Source: Saccharibacillus endophyticus (GTDB lineage Bacteria; Bacillota; Bacilli; Paenibacillales; Paenibacillaceae). Taken from it: a stretch of 64,000 nt of DNA. Positions 53,022 through 62,255 of this stretch are shown here, in pieces. Position numbers and translations under genes: made by a program. The notes below the pieces were generated by a model that was not told the DNA's origin, ran no database searches, and saw nothing but the letters and a program-made list of their open reading frames with translations. Location: positions 620,001 through 684,000 of the forward strand of contig NZ_JAAZWE010000003.1 of NCBI RefSeq assembly GCF_013185185.1, written 5' to 3'. Position 1 is the first letter of the stretch; the number at the start of each line of letters is the position of its first letter.

Positions 53022-53660
53022 ATGGTAAAACGTAAAGTGATGATCGGAGCGGTTGCGGCCGCATTGACGCTCGGAGGAACGGCAGCTTTGGCGAGCGGTG
53101 CGGGAACGGGAACATCCGCGAACGGTGCGGCGACCTCGTCGAATGCATCCGCGCAAACGCAAAACGCGTCGGCTGCCTCGATTATTTCGCCGGAACGCGC
53201 AAAAGAAATCGCGCTGAAAGCGCAAGCCGGAACGGTGGACGATATCGATCTGGAAACGAAAAACGGCAAAACGTATTACGAAGTCGATATCGACCGCGCC
53301 AACGGCGACGACGTGGATGTCTGGGTGGATGCTTACTCCGCTTCCGTACTGAAAGTGGTCAACGACGACGATAACGACGGTTCGAACAGCAAACAGAAAA
53401 ATTCGAACGCCAAAGCAACCGGCGCTGCCGCTTCCGTGAAGATCACGTCGGCCAAGGCCGAAGAAATCGCACTCAAGCAGACCGGCGGCGGAACGGTAAC
53501 CGATATCGATCTGGATAAAGACGACGGTCGTTTCATTTACGAAGTCGAAGTCAAAACGGCGCAAGGCGAAGCGGACGTGGACGTCGATGCCAACACGGGA
53601 AAAGTGCTTTCCTATGACGAAGATTTCGATGACAACGACGACGACGGCGATGACGATTGA
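53022..53660 (+). CDS. Secreted protein with two PepSY domains
   Basis: A 212-residue protein with a signal peptide (KRKVMIGAVAAALTLGGTAA, likely cleaved after LAS) and an Asn/Ser/Ala/Thr-rich spacer. Two PepSY domains follow: about 56-120 (ISPERAKEIALKAQAGTVDD, YEVDIDRANGDDVDVWVDAY) and about 140-200 (ITSAKAEEIALKQTGGGTVT, FIYEVEVKTAQGEADVDVDA). The C-terminus is a run of Asp that may bind cations. Start ATG 53022 follows GAGGAGGAG. It is a separate unit from the upstream operon but probably its regulon member, as YkoJ is for YkoG in B. subtilis. Confidence 0.9.
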   Translation: MVKRKVMIGAVAAALTLGGTAALASGAGTGTSANGAATSSNASAQTQNASAASIISPERAKEIALKAQAGTVDDIDLETKNGKTYYEVDIDRANGDDVDVWVDAYSASVLKVVNDDDNDGSNSKQKNSNAKATGAAASVKITSAKAEEIALKQTGGGTVTDIDLDKDDGRFIYEVEVKTAQGEADVDVDANTGKVLSYDEDFDDNDDDGDDD

Positions 53661-53692
53661 TTTTAGGCGGTTCGATACAAAACGATAGCCAT

Positions 53693-53730
53693 AAAAAAAC
53701 GGAAGATGCCGCAGCGGCATCTTCCGTTTT
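53693..53730. terminator. Bidirectional terminator
   Basis: ACGGAAGATGCCGC pairs with GCGGCATCTTCCGT with a tiny loop; A and T runs flank it on both sides. Confidence 0.93.
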
Positions 53731-53753
53731 GTGATTTCATTTCGCTTTTGCTC

Positions 53754-54422
53754 TTATTCCGTTTCGAAGATATGGCCTTTGACGGCAATTTTATACAGCA
53801 TGTCGGCAGCTTGAGCACGAGTCAAAGGCTCATTCGGATGAATATTTCCTTTCGCGTCCAATTCCAGAATTCCGAACGCGAGTGCTTCCTGCATCGAACC
53901 GCTGCTTCCGTCCGGAATCGAAGCTTCGTCCGTAATCTCTACCGGAATTAATCGGAACATCGGCAGCGCTCCTGATTTTTGTCCGGCGTTGATCAGCAGC
54001 GAGGCGAACGAAGCCCGGGTAGCCGGAGCGTTCGGGTCGAGATCGCGCGGGAGGTTCAGGTCGCTGTAAGCGGCGATCACCAGCGCCTCGGAATACCAAG
54101 CGTCATCGGAAGCTTTCGGGAAGGAGTCCGAAGCTTCGGGTTTTTTGAAAAAGTTCAAATCATCGATATTCAATCCGAATGTATCGACAGCAAGTTGAAT
54201 GGCTTGAGCATTGGTGAATGTGCCTTGCGGGTTGAATTTGCCGTCTTTGGCGCCTTTCACGATGCCGGCTTCTTGAAGGGCCGTGATTTGCGCAGCTTGC
54301 GGTACGCCTTGCAGATCGCCGAAAGCGGATGCGGCATACGCGGAACCTCCGGCCAGACCGGATAGCAAAATGGCCGCAGCGGCCGGGATCGCGACGAATG
54401 TTTTACCGAAATTTTTTCTCAT
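53754..54422 (-). CDS. Secreted S-layer-homology (SLH) domain protein
   Basis: A 222-residue protein with a signal peptide (KNFGKTFVAIPAAAAILLSG, cleavage near AYAAS). The mature protein is essentially SLH repeats: FGDLQGVPQAAQITALQEAG with KFNPQGTFTNAQAIQLAVD, a middle unit with APATRASFASLLINAG and a third with KGNIHPNEPLTRAQAADMLY. SLH domains bind pyruvylated secondary cell-wall polymer. With no other domain it may be a small cell-wall-bound protein or a spacer. ATG 54422 is chosen, about 9 bases after AAGGAGC; GTG 54431 and TTG 54425 are alternatives. Confidence 0.88.
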   Translation of the reverse strand: MRKNFGKTFVAIPAAAAILLSGLAGGSAYAASAFGDLQGVPQAAQITALQEAGIVKGAKDGKFNPQGTFTNAQAIQLAVDTFGLNIDDLNFFKKPEASDSFPKASDDAWYSEALVIAAYSDLNLPRDLDPNAPATRASFASLLINAGQKSGALPMFRLIPVEITDEASIPDGSSGSMQEALAFGILELDAKGNIHPNEPLTRAQAADMLYKIAVKGHIFETE

Positions 54423-54606
54423 CAATAACACGCTCCTTGATTAGGCTTGGATATCCTTCAGACGCGAGGATTCGGGCGAATGTTGCAATCCGGGATAAAA
54501 AAAGCGGGAGATCGCTTGCGCGGTGGGTAAAAACATAGCAAGCGTTCGGCTCGAAGGCATCATAAGGCAAGTCGCCTGCTTTTCATTTTGGAGAGGAGTT
54601 GAAAGC

Positions 54607-55302
54607 ATGGGATATTTCGATATGATCGATCTGCCGCTGGAGTTCGAACATCTGCTGCGAATTCTGATCGCGGGAATGTGCGGGGCTTTGATCGGCTATG
54701 AACGGAAAAGCAGGCGCAAGGAGGCGGGGACCCGTACGCATTTTATCGTGGCGGTAGGCGCGGCGCTGATCATGGTCATCTCCAAGTACGGATTCATGGA
54801 TTTGGAAGGGCGAACCGGCGTGCAGATCGATCCGACGAAAGTCGCGTCCGAGATCGTCAGCGGCGTCGGTTTTCTCGGAGCAGGCATGATTTTCATGCGA
54901 AAATACACCATCAACGGACTGACCACCGCGGCGGGAATGTGGGCGACTGCGGGAGTCGGCATGGCGATGGGAGCGGGATTGTACATTTTGGGGATTGCGG
55001 CGACGCTGCTGATTTACATGGCGCAGATTATTATGCACAGTAACTTCAAAGGTCGTCTGGTCGCGTCCACGCATCGTCTGCTTGTGACCGTCCGGCAGGA
55101 GAAAGGAGCAGCGGAACAATTCAAACGACTGCTGCAAGAGCGGGATATCGCGGTGATCAACTTCAAAGCAGGCGGCAAAGACGAAGAGAAAAAGCACTTG
55201 ACTCTCGATCTGGTAGTGCGGCTTCCGAAAGGGACGACTGCGGATGAGCTGATGCCGCTGTTGGAAGAACACGACCAGATCATCGGAATCGAGATGAAGT
55301 GA
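54607..55302 (+). CDS. MgtC/SapB family membrane protein
   Basis: A 231-residue protein with about five membrane segments in the first 140 residues. Family marks are LIAGMCGALIGYERKSRRKE, AGTRTHFIVAVGAALIMVIS, VSGVGFLGAGMIF and the GLTTAAGMWATAGVGMAMGA helix. The C-terminal 85 residues are a soluble ACT-like domain, as in YhiD/MgtC relatives. MgtC proteins are known from magnesium-limited survival and acid resistance. Start ATG 54607 follows GGAGAGGAG. The 54423-54606 leader shows no known riboswitch. Confidence 0.9.
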   Translation: MGYFDMIDLPLEFEHLLRILIAGMCGALIGYERKSRRKEAGTRTHFIVAVGAALIMVISKYGFMDLEGRTGVQIDPTKVASEIVSGVGFLGAGMIFMRKYTINGLTTAAGMWATAGVGMAMGAGLYILGIAATLLIYMAQIIMHSNFKGRLVASTHRLLVTVRQEKGAAEQFKRLLQERDIAVINFKAGGKDEEKKHLTLDLVVRLPKGTTADELMPLLEEHDQIIGIEMK

Positions 55303-55309
55303 AAATTAA

Positions 55310-55455
55310 GAAAGCCCTATCTTCACGCGGGAGACGCTGCGGGAGAAATTCGTTCAAGACGCTGTCTCACGCAGAAAGCTTACAGCTTTCCGCGTTCAAA
55401 GGCGTCTTTCACTAAATTTTTCCCTCCGCTCCGCTTGCGTATAGATGGGGCTTTC
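55310..55455. repeat. Long intergenic palindrome C (inverted relative to A and B)
   Basis: Outer arms GAAAGCCCTAT and ATAGATGGGGCTTTC; inner GCGGGAGAAATTCGTTCAAG and CTTTCACTAAATTTTTCCCT. Its GTTCAAGACGCTGTCTCAC is nearly the reverse complement of the right core of copies A and B. It lies between two convergent genes. Confidence 0.85.
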
Positions 55456-55548
55456 TTATGGGGGAGTTAGGAAGGGACAATATAAAACATGATGTATGTG
55501 TCTTACATAAAGAAGCTGCTGCTATAAAAATCGGCTATAAAAGGTTAT

Positions 55549-55579
55549 AAAAAGAGCGAAGGCGTCAGCCTCGCTCTTT
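55549..55579 (-). terminator. Terminator overlapping the stop of the TPR gene
   Basis: On the minus strand AAAGAGCGAGGC pairs with GCCTTCGCTCTTTTT around TGAC; the stop codon lies in the loop. Confidence 0.85.
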
Positions 55580-56638
55580 GAGTAGTTCTTTTCCGTATTC
55601 GGTGTAGTAGGTGTTGGCGTTGCGGGTGTCTAAGGATTGGGCGATGGCGAAGGCTTCGGTTTCCAGTTTGTGGCGCAGCTCGTCGTGGTTGTCGGCCAGG
55701 TCGTAGAAGCGGGAGGAAGGCGGAAGGTTAAGGACGAATGTTTCGCCGGTGCGAATCAGTTTTTGCAGCAGAGCGGCTGCGTTCCAGTAGAACATCATCC
55801 GGTTCAGCGGATCTTCGTGGCCTTCGACCTGCGGGAGATGGCGTTCCAGCAAGGGCAGGGCTTTTTGAGGATCGACGATGGACAGGTAACCGATATGTTC
55901 GCCGAACTCGTGTACGAAGGTCAGATTGTCGCGAATCAATTTATAGCTTTCGGGCTGAAGCTTATCGGCTTCTTCGGTGCGTCCCAGCCGATGCAGCGGG
56001 AGCAGCAGGAAAGGCAAGGTTGCGTGCGGGACGTGAGCGCAGCGTTGACGGCCTTTGACGATCGGCTGAGCTTTTTTGACCGCGGCTTCGTCTTGTCCGG
56101 TGAGCAGCAGGTAACGGACTTGCTCATCCAGTTCGCAAGCGGAGCAGTCGCTCATGGCGTCTCTTTTCAGCTTGCGGAATTCATTCAGGTATTCGCCGGC
56201 TTTGTCCAGATCGCCCATATACATCGAGATCCGGAAACGGTAGTACCAATAAGTGCGGTCACTGACTCCGTACTCCCGATAACGCCGACGAAGGTCCTCC
56301 AGCAGCGATTCGATCTGCTGTGCAGGGACGTCGGGGAAGGAAGGGACATCGTCGATGACCCACTTATAATTCCAATGCAGCGTATGGGCTTCGTAGGCTT
56401 CCGGGTTGCGATCATATTGACCGAGCTGCCAAGAGTACGCCACGATCGCTTTTAACGGAAAACCTCCGAAACTGCCGACTTCCACGATCTCTTCGCGCGC
56501 CTCGTAACCCGCTTCGATATTGCCTGCGAGATCAGCCAGCTCAGCCGCTCTCTCCAGCAACGCCATCTTGGCTGCGCCGTTAGGCAGGCCGTAAGCCTCC
56601 GTCATCAGGTCTTCAAATTCCGCTTCGAAATGGTCCAT
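55565..56638 (-). CDS. TPR-like helical repeat protein, partner of the HSP90 gene
   Basis: A 357-residue all-helical soluble protein. Helical-pair units resembling tetratricopeptide repeats are seen, for example EAYGLPNGAAKMALLERAAE with LADLAGNIEAGYEAREEIVE, YWYYRFRISMYMGDLDKAGE, and CELDEQVRYLLLTGQDEAAV. A Cys pair lies in DCSACELDE. The gene begins six bases after the stop of the HSP90-family gene and shares its transcript. No enzymatic motif is visible. In eukaryotes TPR proteins are HSP90 co-chaperones through an MEEVD tail; this bacterial HSP90 ends in MESEKGE, so any contact would differ. A functional link is inferred from position only. Confidence 0.78.
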   Translation of the reverse strand: MDHFEAEFEDLMTEAYGLPNGAAKMALLERAAELADLAGNIEAGYEAREEIVEVGSFGGFPLKAIVAYSWQLGQYDRNPEAYEAHTLHWNYKWVIDDVPSFPDVPAQQIESLLEDLRRRYREYGVSDRTYWYYRFRISMYMGDLDKAGEYLNEFRKLKRDAMSDCSACELDEQVRYLLLTGQDEAAVKKAQPIVKGRQRCAHVPHATLPFLLLPLHRLGRTEEADKLQPESYKLIRDNLTFVHEFGEHIGYLSIVDPQKALPLLERHLPQVEGHEDPLNRMMFYWNAAALLQKLIRTGETFVLNLPPSSRFYDLADNHDELRHKLETEAFAIAQSLDTRNANTYYTEYGKELLKERG

Positions 56639-56644
56639 CGTGAT

Positions 56645-58471
56645 TTATTCTCCCTTCTCCGATTCCATGCTCCAATCAATCAACGACAAAATGCCTTTAT
56701 TCATCAATGCCAGCTCTGAACGGCTCATCGGATAGTGTCCCATCATCAGCGCATTCGCGTATAACATCTCGACTAATGTGTTCAGACGGCTTGTGGATCG
56801 GCCCGTGAATAGCCGTTCGACGACAGGGTTGTTCAGGTTCAGATACAAAATCGAATACGAGCTTGCCTCCCCTTGAAGCGATCCGCCCAGACTGCCGAGT
56901 ATGGACGCGAAGGCTTGCGGGCTTTCTTCGCTGGCGCGTTCGATCGAACGCAGCGTAGCGGCTTCTTCCGGCAATGTGAACAAGGCGGGCAATTCCTCCG
57001 GCTTGAAGCGTTTCAACAGAATGCGGCAGCGGAAACGTTGAAGAGCCAGATCCGCGGTACGGGCGGCTTGAAGGGTTGCGGATCGTTCTTCGGGATTCAA
57101 GTCGGTAAAAGCAAGCGATACATCCTCGGGCAATAAACGACGAACGTCGATTCCCGGCAAGATGCGAGTGAGCGACTCCAGCAATTCCGCTTCGTAAATA
57201 TAACCTCCGTTGACGACCAGCATCGATTGAGCGGAAGCGACATGGCGAAGTTGGCGATAATGGTCGAGCGTAGCGGTATAGTAGAGCGTTTGTTCTTCGT
57301 CAATCAACTCACCCAGCGTTTTGTGTCCGTAGGTGCTTTCGAACGGCAGCCAGCGGTGGATCATCCGGTAAAACGCATCGTCTTCCACAGCCAGGTTTTT
57401 CATCGACAACGCATGCAGTTCGACGATTCGCCGCAATCGAGCCTGGTCCTGTTCGCTCATGCGAATCAGCGCGTCCCGAATTGCCTCACCGAGTTCACCG
57501 CGTACGCGTTCCAACTGTTCGTTTTCGTAAAAATGCTCACGCGAGGCCGTCGGTTGAAGTTCGTCGGTCCAAATCAAGCATTTTACGAAAAAGGCCCATT
57601 CCGGCAAAATATTGTCCGCCTGCTCGGAGATCAGCATGCGTTTGAGATACACTTTGTGCGAGCGATTGGCGTTCAGATTGACCGCATGCGGGAGAACGTA
57701 GGCAATACCGCCTGTGCGTCCCGTCGAAGTTCGCAACGGAATAAAGTCACGGAATCGCTCGCCCAGCATTTTTTCGCCAAAACGCAGCACCTCGTCCGGG
57801 CTGCCGTGCGCAAGATCCGGACGCACGATCCAGTCAGGGACTTCCGGGTTAATGCGTTGCTCCCGTCCTCCCGCAGATAAGCGAATCGGATACGGCAGCA
57901 GCGCGCCATAATGCAGAAGATCCAATTCTACCGTTTCCGCTTCGAAATAAAAGTCCGTCTCCGGCTTGCAGCGCAAATAGACTTTCGTTCCCGGCGTCAA
58001 CGACGTTTCCAATTTGCGAATCGTGTATGTACCGTCCGGCTTGCCTCTCCATTCGATCGAAGGGCCGCCGCTTGCCGACTGGGTCAGCATGACGATCTCG
58101 TCACTGACCATGAAGCAGGAGAGCAGGCCGATACCGAAGCGTCCGATAAAGGAAGTCTCGCCAAGCAGTTCCGTTCCGTTTCGCTTGGAAGAGTGGCCGA
58201 TCATGGCAAGGAATTCATGGACGTCTTCCTCGGTTAACCCGATTCCGTTGTCCTGCATCAGCAAGGTGGCGTCGGCGCCATGGCTGGCCAGCTCGACAGA
58301 GACTTCGCCGCGATGGGACGGATCCAGATCCATGCGTGCCGTGATCGCGTCGGTGGCATTTTGCAGCAATTCGCGCAGAAATACACGTGGGCTGCTGTAC
58401 AAGTGGTTCGATAAAATATCGATCATTCCGCTCAAGTTGACCTGAAAGCGATACTCCTGTGAATCGGACAT
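56645..58471 (-). CDS. htpG: HSP90-family chaperone (divergent HtpG)
   Basis: A 608-residue protein of the GHKL ATPase superfamily. The N-terminal domain has the HSP90 ATP site: FLRELLQNATDA (Glu34, Asn38), DNGIGLT (74-80) and the lid/glycine motif IGRFGIGLLSCF (109-120). The middle domain includes the catalytic-loop Arg region near DELQPTASREHFYENEQ. It is shorter than E. coli HtpG (about 624) and diverges strongly in the middle and C-terminal domains. ATG 58471 follows AGAGGAGG. The first of a two-gene unit with a TPR-like protein gene. Confidence 0.92.
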   Translation of the reverse strand: MSDSQEYRFQVNLSGMIDILSNHLYSSPRVFLRELLQNATDAITARMDLDPSHRGEVSVELASHGADATLLMQDNGIGLTEEDVHEFLAMIGHSSKRNGTELLGETSFIGRFGIGLLSCFMVSDEIVMLTQSASGGPSIEWRGKPDGTYTIRKLETSLTPGTKVYLRCKPETDFYFEAETVELDLLHYGALLPYPIRLSAGGREQRINPEVPDWIVRPDLAHGSPDEVLRFGEKMLGERFRDFIPLRTSTGRTGGIAYVLPHAVNLNANRSHKVYLKRMLISEQADNILPEWAFFVKCLIWTDELQPTASREHFYENEQLERVRGELGEAIRDALIRMSEQDQARLRRIVELHALSMKNLAVEDDAFYRMIHRWLPFESTYGHKTLGELIDEEQTLYYTATLDHYRQLRHVASAQSMLVVNGGYIYEAELLESLTRILPGIDVRRLLPEDVSLAFTDLNPEERSATLQAARTADLALQRFRCRILLKRFKPEELPALFTLPEEAATLRSIERASEESPQAFASILGSLGGSLQGEASSYSILYLNLNNPVVERLFTGRSTSRLNTLVEMLYANALMMGHYPMSRSELALMNKGILSLIDWSMESEKGE

Positions 58472-58578
58472 TTTTATTCCTCCTCTAATTTCCGTTTCCA
58501 TAAAACCCCTGGCTCTATTTTAGCTTGCTTCATTCCCATTTCCAAATCAGGCAGGCATTTTGCGACTTTCGGCATAGC

Positions 58579-58617
58579 AAAAAGGCGTCCTTCCCGACTT
58601 GAGGCGGGAAGGACGCC
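58579..58617 (-). terminator. Terminator of the nucleoside operon
   Basis: On the minus strand GGCGTCCTTCCCG pairs with CGGGAAGGACGCC and five T follow, just downstream of pdp. Confidence 0.93.
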
Positions 58618-58637
58618 CTGTATGCTCGGCGTATCGC

Positions 58638-59939
58638 TTATTCGGTAATCGTACCGTAGATCAGCGTAGGCGCTTCCGCGCTGTCCGCGATCGAGATTGC
58701 CGCGAGGATCTTCTCGGTTACGTTAGCGACGTCTTCGCTGTTCGCGTGAATCGTAACGAGCGACTCGCCCGCTTCGACGGCTTCGCCGACTTTCTTGTTC
58801 AACATCAGGCCGACGGCCAGATCGATATCCGATTCTTTCGTCGCGCGGCCCGCGCCGAGCCACATAGCCGCTACGCCGATCTCGTCGGCGATGATCTCGG
58901 ACACGACGCCGCCGCGCGGAGCCGGAACTTCGATCTTGTAAGCCGCTTGCGGCAACCGTTCCGGATGATCGACAACGGAAGCATCTCCGCCTTGGTTGGC
59001 GAGGAAGTCGCGGAACTTGTCCAGCGCTTTGCCGTTGGCGATGACTTCGCGCAGTTTCGCTTCGGCATCTTCCAGCGAAGAAGCTTTGCCTGCGAGGAAG
59101 ACCATCTGGCTGCCCAGCGCCATGCACAGATCTTCCAGATCTTTCGGTCCTTGGCCTTTCAATGTATCGATCGCTTCTTGCACTTCCAACGCATTGCCGA
59201 TCGCCGCGCCCAGAGGCTGGCTCATATCGGAGATCACGGCCATCGTGCGGCGGCCGACGTTGTTGCCGATCGACACCATCGCGTGAGCGAGGTCTTTGGA
59301 ACCTTCGAGCGTTTTCATGAATGCGCCCGCGCCCGTTTTGACGTCGAGCACGATTGCATCCGCTCCGGCTGCGATCTTTTTGCTCATAATCGAGCTTGCG
59401 ATCATCGGAATCGAGTTGACCGTTGCGGTTACGTCGCGCAGCGCATACAGCTTTTTGTCGGCCGGAGTCAAGTTGCCGCTTTGGCCGATGACCGCGATCT
59501 TATGCTCGTTGACGAGCTTCACGAATTCCTCGTTCGTAATTTCGACGTGGAATCCTTCGACCGCTTCCAGTTTGTCGACGGTACCGCCGGTATGGCCGAG
59601 ACCGCGTCCCGACATTTTCGCAACCGGTACGTCCAATGCCGCAACGAGAGGGGCGAGGACCAGAGTCGTCGTATCGCCTACGCCGCCCGTGGAGTGCTTG
59701 TCGACTTTGACGCCTTCGATCGCCGACAGGTCGATCGTATCGCCGGAGTGAACCATCGCCATCGTCAGGTCGGCGCGTTCCCGATCGTTCATGTCCTGGA
59801 AAAAGACGGCCATCGCGAATGCGCTCACCTGATAATCCGGAATATCCCCCTGGGTGTAGCCTTCGATAATGAAGTTGATTTCTTCGGTGCTCAGTTCTTT
59901 CCCGTCCCGTTTTTTCTCGATCAAGTCTACCATTCTCAT
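58638..59939 (-). CDS. pdp: Pyrimidine-nucleoside phosphorylase
   Basis: A 433-residue enzyme of the thymidine/pyrimidine-nucleoside phosphorylase family. The signature [19 protein letters not shown] is present, preceded by the phosphate-binding [20 protein letters not shown] and the N-terminal [20 protein letters not shown]. It cleaves uridine, thymidine or deoxyuridine with phosphate, giving base plus pentose-1-phosphate. ATG 59939 follows a weak GAGG; ATG 59933 is possible. It is last in the cluster, after deoD by 38 bases, and is ended by a strong terminator. Confidence 0.96.
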   Translation of the reverse strand: MRMVDLIEKKRDGKELSTEEINFIIEGYTQGDIPDYQVSAFAMAVFFQDMNDRERADLTMAMVHSGDTIDLSAIEGVKVDKHSTGGVGDTTTLVLAPLVAALDVPVAKMSGRGLGHTGGTVDKLEAVEGFHVEITNEEFVKLVNEHKIAVIGQSGNLTPADKKLYALRDVTATVNSIPMIASSIMSKKIAAGADAIVLDVKTGAGAFMKTLEGSKDLAHAMVSIGNNVGRRTMAVISDMSQPLGAAIGNALEVQEAIDTLKGQGPKDLEDLCMALGSQMVFLAGKASSLEDAEAKLREVIANGKALDKFRDFLANQGGDASVVDHPERLPQAAYKIEVPAPRGGVVSEIIADEIGVAAMWLGAGRATKESDIDLAVGLMLNKKVGEAVEAGESLVTIHANSEDVANVTEKILAAISIADSAEAPTLIYGTITE

Positions 59940-59977
59940 GTTTGTCTGCCTCGCTTTCGTAAGATGAATTCGGCTGT

Positions 59978-60685
59978 TTACAGGGTGAGCGCTGTTTCCA
60001 GAGCCACTTCCATCATGTCGTTGAAGGTCGATTGACGCTCGGCCGAAGTGGTTTCTTCGCCGGTCAGCAGGTGATCGCTGACGGTGAGGATCGTCAGGGC
60101 GTTCACGCCGAATTTGGCCGCGAGCGAGTAGAGGGCCGTCGTTTCCATTTCGACGCCCAGTACGCCGTACTCCATCAGCTTCGTCGTTACCGTCTTATCG
60201 TCGCGGTAGAAGATATCGGAGCTGAGGATGTTGCCGACATGGACGTTCAGTCCTTTTTCCACGGCGCGTTCGTAAGCTTCTTTCAACAGGCCGAAGCTTG
60301 CGATCGGAGCGAAGTCGAAGCCCGGGAAGGTGTTGCGGTTCATGCTGGAATCGGTACATGCCGCTTGCGCCAAGATGACGTCGCGAACGCGGACGCTTTC
60401 CTGCATGCCGCCGCAGGTGCCGACGCGGATCAGGTTTTTGACGCCGTATTCGCTGATCAGTTCGTTGGCGTAGATCGCGAACGAAGGGATGCCCATGCCG
60501 GAGCCTTGGACGGAGATGCGTTTGCCTTTGTACGTGCCGGTGAAACCGAGCATGCCGCGGACTTGGTTGTACTGCACGACTTCTTCGAGATAGGTGTCGG
60601 CGATGAATTTGGCTCTCAGCGGATCGCCCGGGAGCAGGATGGTTTCGGCGATGTCGCCGACTTTGGCTTCGATATGAACACTCAT
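59978..60685 (-). CDS. deoD: Purine-nucleoside phosphorylase, DeoD type
   Basis: A 235-residue enzyme, normal for trimeric/hexameric DeoD. Motifs: [43 protein letters not shown] and the nucleoside-binding [13 protein letters not shown], with [13 protein letters not shown] containing the catalytic Asp. It phosphorolyses purine nucleosides to base and pentose-1-phosphate. ATG 60685 follows GGAGG; the frame stays open to 60955 but has no ribosome site there and would run through palindrome F. Confidence 0.96.
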   Translation of the reverse strand: MSVHIEAKVGDIAETILLPGDPLRAKFIADTYLEEVVQYNQVRGMLGFTGTYKGKRISVQGSGMGIPSFAIYANELISEYGVKNLIRVGTCGGMQESVRVRDVILAQAACTDSSMNRNTFPGFDFAPIASFGLLKEAYERAVEKGLNVHVGNILSSDIFYRDDKTVTTKLMEYGVLGVEMETTALYSLAAKFGVNALTILTVSDHLLTGEETTSAERQSTFNDMMEVALETALTL

Positions 60686-60721
60686 TTTTGAAAACCTCCA
60701 GTTTGGGTGTATGGAGACGCT

Positions 60722-60841
60722 GCGAATGGGATGGGCCTGCGATCGCCGTCGTTTTCCGATTTTTTGATTAGACTTTTGTAAGGTGAAAATCGGAAAACAA
60801 ATGCGAGCGCTTCGCTTCTCCGGCTCCACCCCATTCTCCGC
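60722..60841. repeat. Long intergenic palindrome F
   Basis: Inner arms GTTTTCCGATTTT (60751-60763) and AAAATCGGAAAAC (60786-60798) are perfect; outer GCGAATGGGATGG and CCACCCCATTCTCCGC pair in part. It lies within the deo cluster between deoB and deoD and could tune the transcript there. The rest of the 326-base gap shows nothing recognised. Confidence 0.8.
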
Positions 60842-61011
60842 TAGGCTCGAACGGGGTGGGACTGGAGGTAAGCCGATTCGCGTTCTCTTTTTTGGATTAT
60901 AGGGAAGTTCCTGTTCGTCAGACCTGATTAGGGAACGAAGAATACGAACTTCCATTTTGCTTATATAAACTTATGGCTTGTTTGGGTTTACTTCCGTGTG
61001 CTGCTTGCTGT

Positions 61012-62193
61012 TTACTTCAGATCGCCCAAGAAGCTTGTGCCGTATTCCGGCATTTTGACGCCAAAGTTTTCGGCTACGGTTGCTGCGATGTCGGCGAAAG
61101 TGGTGCGGACAGGGAGCTTGGTGCCGCCGTTTTTGAAGCTCGGCGAGTAGGCAAGGAGCGGGACGTATTCGCGGGTGTGGTCGGTGCCGCGGTACGTCGG
61201 GTCGTTGCCGTGGTCTGCGGTGATGAGCAGCAGATCGTCGTCGTTCATTTTGGCGAATACTTCCGGCAGGCGGGCATCGTATTCTTCGAGCGCTTGGCCG
61301 TAGCCCTGCGGATCGCGGCGGTGGCCGAACAGGGCGTCGAAGTCGACCAGGTTCAGGAAGCTCAGGCCGTTGAACGGGTTATCGAGTTCTTCGACCAGCT
61401 TGTCCATGCCGTCCATGTTGGATACGGTTCGAACGGATTTCGTTACGCCTTCGCCGTCATAGATGTCCGAAATTTTGCCGAGGGCGATGACGTCGAAGCC
61501 GCCGTCCTGCAGTTCGTTCATCGTGGTGCGGCCGAACGGCTTCAGCGCGTAGTCGTGGCGGCCAGCGGTGCGTTTGAACGCTCCCGGTTCGCCGACGAAC
61601 GGACGGGCGATGATGCGGCCGAGCATGTATGGGTCTTCCAGCGTGATTTCGCGGCAGAATTCGCAGATCTCGTACAGTTCTTTTAAAGGAACGATGTCTT
61701 CGTGAGCGGCGACTTGAAGCACGGAGTCGGCGGAGGTGTAAACGATCAGCGCGCCGGTCTTCATATGCTCTTCGCCCAGCTCGTCGAGGATTTCCGTGCC
61801 GCTGGCCGGCTTATTGCCGATCACTTTGCGCCCGGTCTTTTCTTCGATGCGCTCGATCAGTTCATCCGGGAATCCGTCCGGGAAAACGCGGAACGGCGTA
61901 TCGATATACAGACCCATGATTTCCCAGTGGCCGGTCATCGTGTCTTTTCCGCGCGAAGCTTCCTGCATTTTGGTATGGTAGGCGAGAGGCTTGTCGGCTT
62001 TGGCCACGCCTTGAACCTCTTCGATATTGGACAGGCCCAGTTTGGCCATGTTCGGCATGTTCAGGCCGCCCATTTCGCGGGCGATATGGCCGAAGGTGTC
62101 GACTCCGAAATCATCGAACTCCGCGGCATCCGGCGCTTCGCCGATTCCGACCGAGTCCATCACGATCAAGTGGATACGTTTGAATGTAGACAT
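61012..62193 (-). CDS. deoB: Phosphopentomutase
   Basis: A 393-residue alkaline-phosphatase-superfamily mutase. Metal-site motifs are [12 protein letters not shown] (12-23), the catalytic-threonine region [13 protein letters not shown], and the C-terminal [20 protein letters not shown]. It interconverts ribose- or deoxyribose-1-phosphate and the 5-phosphate, linking the phosphorylases to central metabolism. ATG 62193 follows AAAGGAG. It lies between nupC (62 bases) and deoD in the salvage cluster. Confidence 0.97.
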   Translation of the reverse strand: MSTFKRIHLIVMDSVGIGEAPDAAEFDDFGVDTFGHIAREMGGLNMPNMAKLGLSNIEEVQGVAKADKPLAYHTKMQEASRGKDTMTGHWEIMGLYIDTPFRVFPDGFPDELIERIEEKTGRKVIGNKPASGTEILDELGEEHMKTGALIVYTSADSVLQVAAHEDIVPLKELYEICEFCREITLEDPYMLGRIIARPFVGEPGAFKRTAGRHDYALKPFGRTTMNELQDGGFDVIALGKISDIYDGEGVTKSVRTVSNMDGMDKLVEELDNPFNGLSFLNLVDFDALFGHRRDPQGYGQALEEYDARLPEVFAKMNDDDLLLITADHGNDPTYRGTDHTREYVPLLAYSPSFKNGGTKLPVRTTFADIAATVAENFGVKMPEYGTSFLGDLK

Positions 62194-62255
62194 GGTTCAT
62201 GCTCCTTTCAGATCAGAAAATCCTATTCTACACCTTTTTTCTGGCTTTTTCACGA

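Noticed and set aside
54423..54606. Magnesium riboswitch before the MgtC-family gene
   Set aside because: No M-box-like conserved core could be found in the leader.
58599..60035. A 478-codon plus-strand open frame opposite pdp
   Set aside because: It is the antisense of the pdp gene, with Arg/His/Asp-rich composition and no recognisable family; pdp on the other strand is certain.
60688..60955. N-terminal extension of deoD by 90 codons
   Set aside because: It would run through palindrome F and exceed the family length; the GGAGG-preceded ATG at 60685 gives the normal DeoD N-terminus.
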